Below are positions 22,790 to 30,925 of a stretch of 64,000 nucleotides of DNA, one piece after another. The stretch lies in the NCBI RefSeq assembly GCF_000328565.1, contig NC_019966.1, positions 1,426,001 to 1,490,000 on the forward strand. The letters are read 5' to 3'. This DNA is from Mycobacterium sp. JS623 (lineage in GTDB: Bacteria; Actinomycetota; Actinomycetes; Mycobacteriales; Mycobacteriaceae). The first letter of the stretch is position 1. Each line of letters opens with the position of its first letter. A model generated the notes under the pieces. That model had not been told where the DNA came from and ran no database searches. It saw nothing but the letters and a program-made list of their open reading frames with translations. Position numbers and translations under genes: made by a program.

Positions 22790-23026
22790 CTTCGCCAGCT
22801 TGGCTTTGACCTCTGCGCCGCTTGGGTTGGTCAGCGTCGAGCCATCCGCGAACTTCAGCGTCGGCACCGTCTGATTGCCGCCATTGACCGATGCCACAAA
22901 CTGCGCCGCGGCGGGATCGGCTTCGATATCGACCTCGGCGAACGAAATGCCCTCCGCCTTCAAAATCTTTTTCAGGCGGAAGCAGTAGCCACACCATGAG
23001 GTGCTGTACATGGTCAAAGCGCTCAT
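22778..23026 (-). CDS. mrx1: Mycoredoxin (Mrx1)
   Basis: An 82-residue glutaredoxin-fold protein with the redox motif WCGYC at residues 11-15 and the cis-proline segment TVPTL, the hallmarks of Rv3198A mycoredoxin-1. It reduces mycothiol-mixed disulfides. ATG 23026 gives the expected N-terminus MSALTMYST. It converges on nudC with overlapping ends and diverges from uvrD2, so a redox gene, an NAD(H) hydrolase and a repair helicase sit together, as in other mycobacteria. Confidence 0.92.
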   Translation of the reverse strand: MSALTMYSTSWCGYCFRLKKILKAEGISFAEVDIEADPAAAQFVASVNGGNQTVPTLKFADGSTLTNPSGAEVKAKLAKLAS

Positions 23027-23108
23027 AAGCCGTCCAACGTAACGGATACCCGCAACATGCCCGCGCCGCACCCGGCATATGTCACAGCCCCCTGCCAAGA
23101 TGGACCGC

Positions 23109-25214
23109 ATGTCGGTCGAGGCACCCAGTTCGCGTGACGAACTCCTCGCTGACCTCGACGACGAACAGCGCGAAGCAGTCCTCGCCCCGCGCGGTCCGGT
23201 CTGCGTGCTGGCCGGTGCAGGCACCGGCAAGACCCGCACCATCACCCGCCGCATCGCCCACCTCGTGGCGGCGGGACACGTCGCACCCCAGCAGGTGTTG
23301 GCGGTGACGTTCACGTCGCGCGCTGCAGGCGAGATGCGCGGCCGGTTGCGTGCCCTCGACGACGGTGCGGGCACGGGTTCGGTGCAGGCAATGACGTTTC
23401 ACGCCGCCGCGCGCCGCCAGCTGTCGTACTTCTGGCCGCGCGTCGTCGGCGACACCGGGTGGCAGCTGCTCGACACGAAGTTCTCGGTCGTCGCGCAGGC
23501 TGCCAACCGGGCGGGGATGTCGACCAGCACCGATGACGTGCGTGACCTCGCGGGCGAAATCGAATGGGCCAAGGCATCTTTGATTAGTCCCGAGGGCTAT
23601 GGCGCCGCCGTTGCGCAGGTCGGCCGCGACATTCCGTTCGATGCCGCGAAGATCGCCGCCGTCTACGCCGGATACGAAAAGCTCAAGGCCCGCCACGACG
23701 GCATGGCGCTGCTGGATTTCGATGACCTGCTGCTGCATACCGCCGCCGCGATCGAAAACGATGACGCCGTCGCACAGGAATTCCGCGACCGCTACCGCTG
23801 CTTTGTCGTCGACGAATACCAGGACGTCACGCCGCTGCAGCAGCGTGTGCTCGACGCCTGGCTCGGCAACCGCGACGACCTCACCGTCGTCGGCGACGCG
23901 AACCAGACCATCTACTCGTTCACCGGCGCCACCCCGCGTTATCTACTCGACTTCTCACGGCGCTTTCCCGACGCCGCGGTGGTTCGGCTTGAACGTGACT
24001 ACAGGTCCACTCCGCAGGTGGTGTCGCTGGCCAATCGGGTCATCGCCGCCGCCCGCGGCCGGATGGCGGGCAGCAAGCTGCACCTCGTCGGCCAGCGCGA
24101 CCCTGGACCCAACCCGACCTTCAACGAGCATCCCGACGAGGTCGCCGAGGCCAACGCAGTGGCCAAGAAGATCAAGAACCTGATCGAATCGGGCACCGCG
24201 GCCGCCGAAATCGCTGTGCTGTATCGCATCAACGCGCAGTCCGAGGTCTACGAGGAGGCGCTGACCGAGGCCGGCGTCCCATTCCAGGTTCGCGGCGGCG
24301 AAGGGTTCTTCAGCCGCCAAGAGATCCGCCAGGCGCTGCTGGCGCTGCAGCGCGCGGCCGAACGAGACGTCGAAGGCGCACTTCCCGACATCGTGCGCGC
24401 CGTCCTCGAACCGCTGGGTCTGACCGCCGAACCGCCGGCGGGCACCCGAGCCCGCGAGCGGTGGGAGGCGCTCGCCGGGCTTGCCGAACTCGTCGACGAA
24501 GAGGTGGCGCTGCGGCCGGCGTTGGACCTTCGCTCACTGCTGGCCGAACTGCGTCAGCGCGCCGACGCACGCCACCCACCCACAGTGCAGGGCGTCACGC
24601 TGGCGTCGCTGCACGCCGCGAAGGGCCTGGAGTGGGATGCGGTGTTCCTCGTTGGGCTTGCCGACAACACTTTGCCCATCTCGCACGCGCTCGCGCACGG
24701 CCCCGACAGCGAACCGGTCGAAGAGGAACGCCGGTTACTTTATGTCGGAATCACAAGGGCCAGAACGCATTTGGCGCTCAGTTGGGCGTTGGCCAGGGCG
24801 CCGGGCGGTCGGCAGAGTCGACGTTCGTCGCGGTTCCTCAACGGCATCGCCCCGCAGTCGCCCAGTGACGCCACCCCGAACCGAGCGCGCCGCCCGCGCG
24901 GTGCCACACCACGCTGTCGGGTCTGCAACGGCGCGCTGACGACACCGCCGGCGATCATGCTGCGGCGCTGCGAATCCTGCCCGTCCGACATCGACGAGGA
25001 GCTCCTCGCCCAGCTGAAGGATTGGCGGCTGCGCACCTCGAAGGAGATGAGCGTGCCTGCCTATGTGGTGTTCACCGACAACACGCTGATCGCCATCGCC
25101 GAGACGCTGCCAACCGACGATGCGGGGCTGGTCGCGATCCCCGGCATCGGCGCGCGCAAGCTCGAGCAGTACGGCCCGGACGTGCTGGCGATGGTGAAAG
25201 GCCGGAGCCGCTAG
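23109..25214 (+). CDS. uvrD2: ATP-dependent DNA helicase UvrD2
   Basis: A superfamily 1 helicase with Walker [31 protein letters not shown] and [11 protein letters not shown]. After the motor comes a tetracysteine zinc module (CRVCNGAL and CESCP, near residues 605-630), then a C-terminal HRDC domain with [15 protein letters not shown]. This domain order is diagnostic of the essential mycobacterial UvrD2. I chose ATG 23109 (701 residues, like Rv3198c at about 700); ATGs at 23079 and 23100 are in frame and possible. Confidence 0.92.
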   Translation: MSVEAPSSRDELLADLDDEQREAVLAPRGPVCVLAGAGTGKTRTITRRIAHLVAAGHVAPQQVLAVTFTSRAAGEMRGRLRALDDGAGTGSVQAMTFHAAARRQLSYFWPRVVGDTGWQLLDTKFSVVAQAANRAGMSTSTDDVRDLAGEIEWAKASLISPEGYGAAVAQVGRDIPFDAAKIAAVYAGYEKLKARHDGMALLDFDDLLLHTAAAIENDDAVAQEFRDRYRCFVVDEYQDVTPLQQRVLDAWLGNRDDLTVVGDANQTIYSFTGATPRYLLDFSRRFPDAAVVRLERDYRSTPQVVSLANRVIAAARGRMAGSKLHLVGQRDPGPNPTFNEHPDEVAEANAVAKKIKNLIESGTAAAEIAVLYRINAQSEVYEEALTEAGVPFQVRGGEGFFSRQEIRQALLALQRAAERDVEGALPDIVRAVLEPLGLTAEPPAGTRARERWEALAGLAELVDEEVALRPALDLRSLLAELRQRADARHPPTVQGVTLASLHAAKGLEWDAVFLVGLADNTLPISHALAHGPDSEPVEEERRLLYVGITRARTHLALSWALARAPGGRQSRRSSRFLNGIAPQSPSDATPNRARRPRGATPRCRVCNGALTTPPAIMLRRCESCPSDIDEELLAQLKDWRLRTSKEMSVPAYVVFTDNTLIAIAETLPTDDAGLVAIPGIGARKLEQYGPDVLAMVKGRSR

Positions 25215-25272
25215 ATCGGCGACATCTCAGAGACGGCCAATCGTCGTAAAAATCGTGCCAAAACCGCTGGTC

Positions 25273-25310
25273 AAAAATTGATTGTCTGCGGAAGCTGATA
25301 CCGTTAGCCT
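25273..25310 (+). promoter_or_regulatory. Putative WhiB7-autoregulated promoter of whiB7
   Basis: TTGTCT (25282-25287) and TAGCCT (25305-25310) are spaced 17 bp apart, a good sigma-A promoter. An AT-rich string AAAAATTGA (25273-25281) lies directly against the -35 box. WhiB7 is known to act with SigA at promoters having an AT-rich element just upstream of -35, including its own. The leader RNA would begin about 7 bp after the -10 box. Confidence 0.6.
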
Positions 25311-25349
25311 CAAGATCACACCGCGAGTCGAAAGGAGGGTGCCCGGATC

Positions 25350-25565
25350 ATGTTGAGCAATAAAGCGTTAACCGGCGTAGGCGTCGACGTTATGGCTGCC
25401 GGCATGTCGCGCACCCTTCACGTCGCCGAGGCTGCTGCCGCTGCCACGCCGCACCCCGCTTTCTGGGCGTACCCAGGTGCGGGTGCCGCGGCCGCCATTT
25501 CGCCGCAGCGCAAGCGTCGCAACGCTACCGCGACTGGACAGTCCGTGGATCGAGGCACCACCTAG
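25350..25565 (+). CDS. whiB7 leader upstream ORF (71 codons)
   Basis: A short ORF with a strong ribosome site (AAAGGAGGG about 13 bp before the ATG), lying between the whiB7 promoter and the attenuator hairpin. It encodes a peptide beginning MLSNKALTGVGVD and becoming very rich in Ala. Published work describes a translated upstream ORF in the whiB7 leader through which ribosome stalling by antibiotics controls downstream transcription; this ORF has the right place and spacing. It stops 23 bp before the hairpin, so a stalled or terminating ribosome could reach the fold. The product is likely regulatory by its translation, not by its function. Confidence 0.6.
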   Translation: MLSNKALTGVGVDVMAAGMSRTLHVAEAAAAATPHPAFWAYPGAGAAAAISPQRKRRNATATGQSVDRGTT

Positions 25566-25588
25566 GTAGAGCCTCGAACGAAGCCGAA

Positions 25589-25630
25589 AGGCCACGGACC
25601 CGCAGTCAAGGATCCGTGGCCTAATTTTTT
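25589..25630 (+). terminator. whiB7 leader attenuator (intrinsic terminator)
   Basis: A perfect 10-bp stem, AGGCCACGGA (25589-25598) with TCCGTGGCCT (25613-25622), followed by AATTTTTT. It lies between the upstream ORF and WhiB7 itself, so it must be bypassed for expression. This is the classical layout of a transcription attenuator. Confidence 0.85.
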
Positions 25631-25720
25631 GGGAAGCCATTCCGGACTACCGAAAGACCTGGTCAAGGATCCATCAGAAGACAGATGGCCGACGAAACCA
25701 ACGACCAGGAAGGTGCAGTC

Positions 25721-26035
25721 ATGTCGACGGCGATGAGCGCTCGCGCGAAGAGCTTCGAATCAGAGACATGCGGTGAAAGACCGATGCTGTCGGTGCCATG
25801 TCATGTCGGTAACCCCGATTTGTGGTTCGCAGAGAACCCGCTTGACCTCGAGCGCGCCAAGGCGCTGTGCGCGGATTGCCCGATCCGCCGCGAGTGCCTG
25901 GATGCGGCGCTGGAACGCCAGGAGCCGTGGGGCGTTTGGGGTGGCGAGATCCTCGAGCGCGGCACGATCATTGCGCGTAAGCGCCCGCGTGGACGGCCAC
26001 GCAAGAACACAGTGGAAAGCCCGGCAGCCGCCTAA
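25721..26035 (+). CDS. whiB7: WhiB7, redox-sensitive transcription factor for intrinsic antibiotic resistance
   Basis: A 104-residue WhiB protein. Four cysteines (CHVG, then CADCPIRREC) ligate a 4Fe-4S cluster, GVWGGE is the turn that contacts sigma-A, and RPRGRPRK near the C-terminus is the AT-hook specific to WhiB7. It activates drug efflux, ribosome protection and its own gene. I start at ATG 25721 because AGGAAGG lies at proper spacing and the length then matches other WhiB7 proteins; an ATG at 25685 in frame is less likely. It is controlled by the promoter and attenuator described above. Confidence 0.95.
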   Translation: MSTAMSARAKSFESETCGERPMLSVPCHVGNPDLWFAENPLDLERAKALCADCPIRRECLDAALERQEPWGVWGGEILERGTIIARKRPRGRPRKNTVESPAAA

Positions 26036-26050
26036 GCGCTGCCGGGTTTT
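26020..26050 (+). terminator. Intrinsic terminator of whiB7
   Basis: CCCGGCAGC (26020-26028) pairs with GCTGCCGGG (26038-26046), followed by TTTT. The stem begins inside the last codons of whiB7, and the stop codon lies in the loop. Confidence 0.8.
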
Positions 26051-26095
26051 CCCGTTTCAGGCGTCAATTAACTTGAGCGACAATGTCTCGCGGAC

Positions 26096-27421
26096 TCAGG
26101 CCGCTTCTTCGGCGAAGCCAGGGATGAGTTCGGTGGCAAGCCTTCTAACCGGAATGTGCGCATCGAGCTGACAAGCGATCGCCACGTTGGAAGCGATCAC
26201 CCGCAGCGGAATCGCCAACTTCGCCGGGAGATCCATCTGCCGGGCGGCCTTGATCTGGCCCGCGGCGCGGTCCGGCTTCATGTTCATGGCGGTGATCTTC
26301 TGCAGCCACTTACGCGTGTAGTGAAACTCCTCGACCTCGAGCGGTTCCACGTACTGCCGCATCATTTCGTCCATCTCGCGCTTGGACACCTGCTCGCCCT
26401 TCTGGACGAAGCCGATCTGTTGCATGGTCGCCAGCAGGTTTTCGTAGTCGTCGTTGAGCGCATAACGCGTCGACAGACCGATTTCGACCGGAATGCCGCC
26501 GGGCAGCGGAGCGACCGCGCCGAAGTCGATCACGCCCATCTTGTCGCCGGGCAACAGCATGAAGTTCCCGGGATGCGCGTCGCCATGCATCATCTCGAGA
26601 CGGCGCGGTGCATCGTAGGTCAGCTCAAAAAGCCTGGTGCCCATGAGATCTCGCTGCTCGGTAGTCCCTTCGCGGATGATCACCGACAACGGAATGCCTT
26701 CAATCCACTCCTGGATCACGACCTTCGGCGCGCTGGCGACAATGTGCGGCACGACGAAATGCGGATGTCCCTCATAGGCTTTGGCGAACGCACGCTGGTT
26801 TTCGGCTTCCAGCCGGTAGTCCAATTCCATCTCGGTGCGCTCGATCAACTCGTCGACCACACCCTGCACATCGGCGCCGGGGGAGAGCTGCTTGAACACA
26901 CTGACCATGCGCTTCATGGTCTTCAGGTCGGCGCGCAGCGCCTCGTCGGCGCCTGGGTACTGAATCTTCACCGCGACCTCGCGGCCGTCCGACCACACCG
27001 CCTTGTGCACCTGGCCGATGCTGGCCGAAGCCACCGGTGTGTCGTCGAACGAGGCAAATCGCTCGCGCCACTTGGTGCCCAACTGCGCGTCCAGCACGCG
27101 GTGCACCTTGGCCGCGGGCAGCGGCGGCGCCTCGCGTTGCAGCTTGGTCAGCGCCTCGCGGTAGGGCTTGCCGTACTGCTCGGGGATCGCGGCCTCCATG
27201 ACCGACAGGGCTTGCCCGACCTTCATCGCCCCGCCCTTGAGCTCACCGAGCACGGTGAACAACTGCTGGGCGGCCTTGTCCATCAACTCGGCGTTGACCT
27301 CGTCCTTAGACGTGCCGGTCAGCCGTTTTCCGAAGCCCAACGCGGCCCGGCCTGCCATGCCAACAGGCAAGCTCGCCAGCTTGGCGTTGCGCGCGGCCCG
27401 ACCCCGTTTGATGTCTGTCAC
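26096..27421 (-). CDS. ABC1/UbiB-family atypical kinase (Rv3197 type)
   Basis: A 441-residue ADCK/UbiB-like protein kinase-fold protein. It shows the family-specific KGGAMKVGQALS helix, VASASIGQVHKAV (Ala-rich nucleotide loop), EVAVKIQYPG, MMHGDAHPGNFM (catalytic loop) and VIDFGAV (metal-binding loop). The GTG at 27421 is the likely start. Rv3197 belongs to the WhiB7 regulon in M. tuberculosis and has been reported to bind a macrolide and affect its efflux; the same position beside whiB7 is kept here. The substrate of its ATPase or kinase activity is not known. Confidence 0.88.
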   Translation of the reverse strand: MTDIKRGRAARNAKLASLPVGMAGRAALGFGKRLTGTSKDEVNAELMDKAAQQLFTVLGELKGGAMKVGQALSVMEAAIPEQYGKPYREALTKLQREAPPLPAAKVHRVLDAQLGTKWRERFASFDDTPVASASIGQVHKAVWSDGREVAVKIQYPGADEALRADLKTMKRMVSVFKQLSPGADVQGVVDELIERTEMELDYRLEAENQRAFAKAYEGHPHFVVPHIVASAPKVVIQEWIEGIPLSVIIREGTTEQRDLMGTRLFELTYDAPRRLEMMHGDAHPGNFMLLPGDKMGVIDFGAVAPLPGGIPVEIGLSTRYALNDDYENLLATMQQIGFVQKGEQVSKREMDEMMRQYVEPLEVEEFHYTRKWLQKITAMNMKPDRAAGQIKAARQMDLPAKLAIPLRVIASNVAIACQLDAHIPVRRLATELIPGFAEEAA

Positions 27422-27478
27422 CAAACCATCATCCCTGACGTTTCTGAGTGCCCTGCAACGAGTTGGCAACAAACGTTT

Positions 27479-28300
27479 TCAGCACCAGCACTGGGGGTGC
27501 CGTGTCCACCTGCGCGCCATGATCGCGCCGGCGTTGACGTCGAACTCCAGCGTGGTGTCCAGGACAGGCGGGGGCTCGGCTGATGTCCCGACGTCGGAGC
27601 CCGCGCGCACCGCCCGGATCACCCGGTCGATCTGGTTGAGCGCCAACGCAGCCGTCGCCAGCACTGTGGCCCGGTCGGCACTGCCGACTGCGTTGCGCAG
27701 CTGCGAAGCGACGGCAGGCCATGCCTCGTCGCGGTCGCTGCGATGTAGATCGGCGCAATCCAAACAACTTGTCACCCCTGGAATCACAAGCGGGCCAACC
27801 AAGCCCGCGCCGTCGCGCAGTCGCACCGGCAGATGCGCGACGCCGACGGTGTGCAGATCGCGGACGACTCGCGGATCAGTCATCAGAAAGTCCGACAGCA
27901 CAACAAGATCCGTCTTATCGGGCGGCGGCGCCTGCGTGACGCGCGACCGCGTCACCCGAGCCCCCGAGCACCGCAACGCACTGGCCAGGACGTCTGATAG
28001 CGGACCACGGCCATGGATACGGATCGACGCGCACCGCGTCCGCCTGCGCATCGCGGCTGTCACCACCCCGGCGTCCATCAGCGACGCGACGAGTTCACCC
28101 GCATCCACATCGAAGCGCGCGTGAAGCTCTGGCAGCGTCGCGCCGGACTGCAGGGTTCGAAGCAGGTCGGCCAGGGCACCCGGCTCCAGCCCGGCTGGCG
28201 GCCGCACCAGCACCGCGCGCCGCGGATCCCAGCCCACCTGCACAACACCGTCGGGACGCAACAGAACTGGCATCGCGGGATTGAGCGTGTAGCGCGCCAT
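27479..28300 (-). CDS. ThiF/TOMM cyclodehydratase-like protein (Rv3196 type)
   Basis: A 273-residue protein. The C-terminal half has TSCLDCADLHRSDRDEAWP and a terminal CWC, two CxxC/CxC pairs that would hold a structural zinc as in E1-like ocin-ThiF proteins of azole-forming (TOMM) pathways. The N-terminal half could be a winged leader-peptide-binding domain. No glycine-rich ATP loop GxGxxG is evident, so adenylation is unlikely. No YcaO gene or recognisable precursor peptide is present within this window. It follows the ABC1 kinase in the same orientation after 57 bp. Function unknown. Confidence 0.65.
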   Translation of the reverse strand: MARYTLNPAMPVLLRPDGVVQVGWDPRRAVLVRPPAGLEPGALADLLRTLQSGATLPELHARFDVDAGELVASLMDAGVVTAAMRRRTRCASIRIHGRGPLSDVLASALRCSGARVTRSRVTQAPPPDKTDLVVLSDFLMTDPRVVRDLHTVGVAHLPVRLRDGAGLVGPLVIPGVTSCLDCADLHRSDRDEAWPAVASQLRNAVGSADRATVLATAALALNQIDRVIRAVRAGSDVGTSAEPPPVLDTTLEFDVNAGAIMARRWTRHPQCWC

Positions 28301-28354
28301 GCGCCGACTCTGCCACGCCGCGGCGACAGCCCCGCCGGTTATCCACAGGCGGCG

Positions 28355-29746
28355 TTACTGCTTGGCGTCGTCGCCCTTGTCGCCGTTGTCGGAATCCTTC
28401 TGCATATCGGCGATCGCCTGATCGATGGCGTCGTCGATGCCACTGGTGTCGCCGCCGATCATCCGGTCGATGAAAGCGGCGGGCTCGTCGAGATCCTCGG
28501 CGCTGGGCAACAGGTCGGGGTGCTGCCAGACAGCGTCGCGGGCGTCGGAGCCGACGGCCTGCGTCAGTCGCTCCCACAGCACGGCCGCCTCACGCAGCTT
28601 GCGCGGCCGCAATTCCAACCCGACCAGCGTCGCGAACGTCTGCTCGGCAGGGCCGCCGGTGGCGCGACGCCTGCGCAGCGTTTCCGAAAGCGCCGACGTA
28701 CCGGGAATCCGGTCACCGAGTGCATCGGCGACGACGGTCTGCACCCAGCCTTCGATCAGCGCCAGCAGCGTCTCGAGCCGCTCCAGCGCCGCGGTCTGCT
28801 CCGGCGTTGCCTTCGGTTCGAACATGCCTTGGCTCAGCAGCTGTTCCATCTGCGAGGGATCGGTCAGCGACGCGGGGTTGAAGCCTTGCGCGAAATCCTC
28901 GATGCCGCTCATGTCGATCTTCATGCCCTTGGCGAACGCCTCGACAGCGTTGAGCAGCTGACTGGCCAACCACGGCACGTGGCTGAACAACCGGTGATGC
29001 GCGGCCTCACGCGCAGCCAGGAAGGTGAGGATCTCGCTGCGCGGCTGCTCGAGGCCCTCTGCCAACGACTCGACGGCCTCCGGCATCAGCGCGGCGACCC
29101 CCTTGGGACCCAAGGGCAGCCCAATGTCGGTGGAGGTCAACACTTCTCGTGAGAGCCTGCCCAGCGCCTGGCCGAGCTGCGAGCCGAACGCCATTCCGCC
29201 CATTTGCGACATCATGGCCAGCAGCGGGCCGGCCATGCTCTTGGCTTCCTCGGGCAGCGCCGAGGCCCACACCGTCGAAATCTGCTCGGCGACCGGGTCG
29301 CACAGTCGCTTCCACGTCTCCAGCGTGTTGTCGATCCAGTCGTTGGGGGTCCATGCGACGGCCTTGGTGGTGCCTGCGGGCAGGGCGGTCGCTCCGTCCA
29401 GCCACGTCTCGGCCAGGTGCACAGCGTCGGCGATCGCGGCGCTGGTCTTCTCGGGCACCGGTGCCACGAAGCCGATCGAGTTCGACGCCAGTTGCCGGGC
29501 CAGGTCGTAATTCACCGGGCCGGACTGCTTGCCGCCCGTCATCACGTTTCCGGCGCCGCTGAACATTTCGCCGAGCCTGCTGAAGATCTGCCCGAGTTGA
29601 GACATGTCGAATTCGGACCCGCCCAAACCGAACGGATCACCGGCGGCCGAGCCGCCGATCCCATCGGAGCCCGAATCGGGGTCCTTCTTGCGCTTATCGG
29701 GATCCGAGTCATCCCCGGACGAGAAGCCGAAAGGCAGGTCAGCCAT
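28355..29746 (-). CDS. DUF2342 zinc-metalloprotease-like protein (Rv3195 type)
   Basis: A 463-residue soluble protein of the actinobacterial DUF2342 family. The first 60 residues are disordered and rich in Gly, Asp and Ser. The centre has AAREAAHHRLFSHVPWL near residue 248; REAAHHRLF resembles, but does not exactly match, the HExxH zinc motif, and later acidic residues could complete a site. The C-terminus is a charged tail of Asp and Lys. Databases call the family zinc-dependent metalloprotease by fold; I know of no proven activity. It diverges from the Lon-like protease gene with about 75 bp between the starts. Confidence 0.75.
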   Translation of the reverse strand: MADLPFGFSSGDDSDPDKRKKDPDSGSDGIGGSAAGDPFGLGGSEFDMSQLGQIFSRLGEMFSGAGNVMTGGKQSGPVNYDLARQLASNSIGFVAPVPEKTSAAIADAVHLAETWLDGATALPAGTTKAVAWTPNDWIDNTLETWKRLCDPVAEQISTVWASALPEEAKSMAGPLLAMMSQMGGMAFGSQLGQALGRLSREVLTSTDIGLPLGPKGVAALMPEAVESLAEGLEQPRSEILTFLAAREAAHHRLFSHVPWLASQLLNAVEAFAKGMKIDMSGIEDFAQGFNPASLTDPSQMEQLLSQGMFEPKATPEQTAALERLETLLALIEGWVQTVVADALGDRIPGTSALSETLRRRRATGGPAEQTFATLVGLELRPRKLREAAVLWERLTQAVGSDARDAVWQHPDLLPSAEDLDEPAAFIDRMIGGDTSGIDDAIDQAIADMQKDSDNGDKGDDAKQ

Positions 29747-29822
29747 GCCTCAACGGTACTCACCAGCTCCGGTTCGCGTGGCTCGGCAGGTCACGCCGAG
29801 AGCGAACCGTAGATTGGTCGCC

Positions 29823-30845
29823 GTGAACAGGCGGATTTCTACGCTGCTGGTCGCCTTGGTGCCAATGCTGGCGTTTGGGCTGCTGGCGTGGGTGGTGACG
29901 GTGCCCTTCGTCTCGCTCGGGCCGGGGCCGACGTTCGACACCCTCGGCGAGGTCGAGGGTAAACAGGTCGTCGACATCAAGGGCACCGACGTGCACAAGA
30001 CGTCGGGGCATCTGAACATGACCACGGTGAGTCAGCGCGACGATCTGACGCTGGGGGAGGCGCTGACGTTCTGGATGTCGGGTCGCGAGCAGCTGGTGCC
30101 GCGCGATCTGGTCTACCCGCCGGACAAGTCGAAGGACGAGATCGATCAAGCCAACAACACCGACTTCAAGCGGTCCGAGGACAGCGCCGAGTACGCCGCG
30201 TTGAGCTATCTGAAGTACCCGTCCGCGGTGACGGTGGCCAACGTCAGCGACCCTGGCCCGTCGGTCGGCAAGCTGCAGCGCGGTGACGCCATCGACGGGT
30301 TCAACAACAAGCCGGTGGCCAACCTCGAGCAGTTCACGGCGTTACTGAAGGCCACCAAGCCCGGCGACACCATCGTCCTGGACTATCGCCGCAAGAATGC
30401 GCCTGCCGGCGTCGCCACGATCACTCTCGGCTCCAACAAAGACCGCGACTACGGATACCTCGGCGTCGGTGTGCTGGACGCGCCGTGGGCGCCGTTCTCC
30501 ATCGATTTCAACCTCGCCAACATCGGTGGGCCGTCGGCCGGGCTGATGTTCTCGCTTGCGGTCGTCGACAAGCTCACCACCGGCGACCTCAACGACGGGA
30601 AGTTCGTCGCAGGCACCGGAACCATCGACAGCGACGGCAAGGTCGGCTCCATCGGCGGCATCACGCACAAGATGATGGCCGCGCGTGAAGCGGGCGCCAC
30701 CGTGTTCCTGGTGCCCGCCGACAACTGTGACGAGGCAAAATCGGCGCACGAGGATGGTCTGGAGCTGGTCAAGGTCGACAGCCTGACCCAGGCGGTCGAC
30801 GCGCTGCACTCGATTTCTGCTGGTGGCGAACCTCCCCGCTGCTGA
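29823..30845 (+). CDS. Membrane-anchored PDZ and Lon-like Ser/Lys protease (YlbL type, Rv3194c)
   Basis: A 340-residue protein from GTG 29823. One N-terminal transmembrane helix (about 7-28) is followed by FVSLGPGPTFDTLG, a PDZ domain around residues 130-200, and a C-terminal Lon-type proteolytic domain. The dyad is visible as Ser in GGPSAGLMFSLAV and Lys in ITHKMMAAREAG. The active site is therefore outside the membrane. It probably trims or degrades envelope proteins; substrates are not known. The start agrees in length with Rv3194c, and the UPF0182 gene follows 80 bp later on the same strand. Confidence 0.88.
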   Translation: MNRRISTLLVALVPMLAFGLLAWVVTVPFVSLGPGPTFDTLGEVEGKQVVDIKGTDVHKTSGHLNMTTVSQRDDLTLGEALTFWMSGREQLVPRDLVYPPDKSKDEIDQANNTDFKRSEDSAEYAALSYLKYPSAVTVANVSDPGPSVGKLQRGDAIDGFNNKPVANLEQFTALLKATKPGDTIVLDYRRKNAPAGVATITLGSNKDRDYGYLGVGVLDAPWAPFSIDFNLANIGGPSAGLMFSLAVVDKLTTGDLNDGKFVAGTGTIDSDGKVGSIGGITHKMMAAREAGATVFLVPADNCDEAKSAHEDGLELVKVDSLTQAVDALHSISAGGEPPRC

Positions 30846-30925
30846 GAAGTCGCCGGACGGCGAATGCGTAGAGTTGGGACCACATCGTCGGTCGACGTTT
30901 GAGAACCCAAGACTGGAGTTGACGA

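Noticed and set aside
25685..25720. N-terminally extended WhiB7 from ATG 25685
   Set aside because: The inner ATG at 25721 has a clear ribosome site and gives the normal WhiB7 length; the extension has no WhiB7-like sequence.
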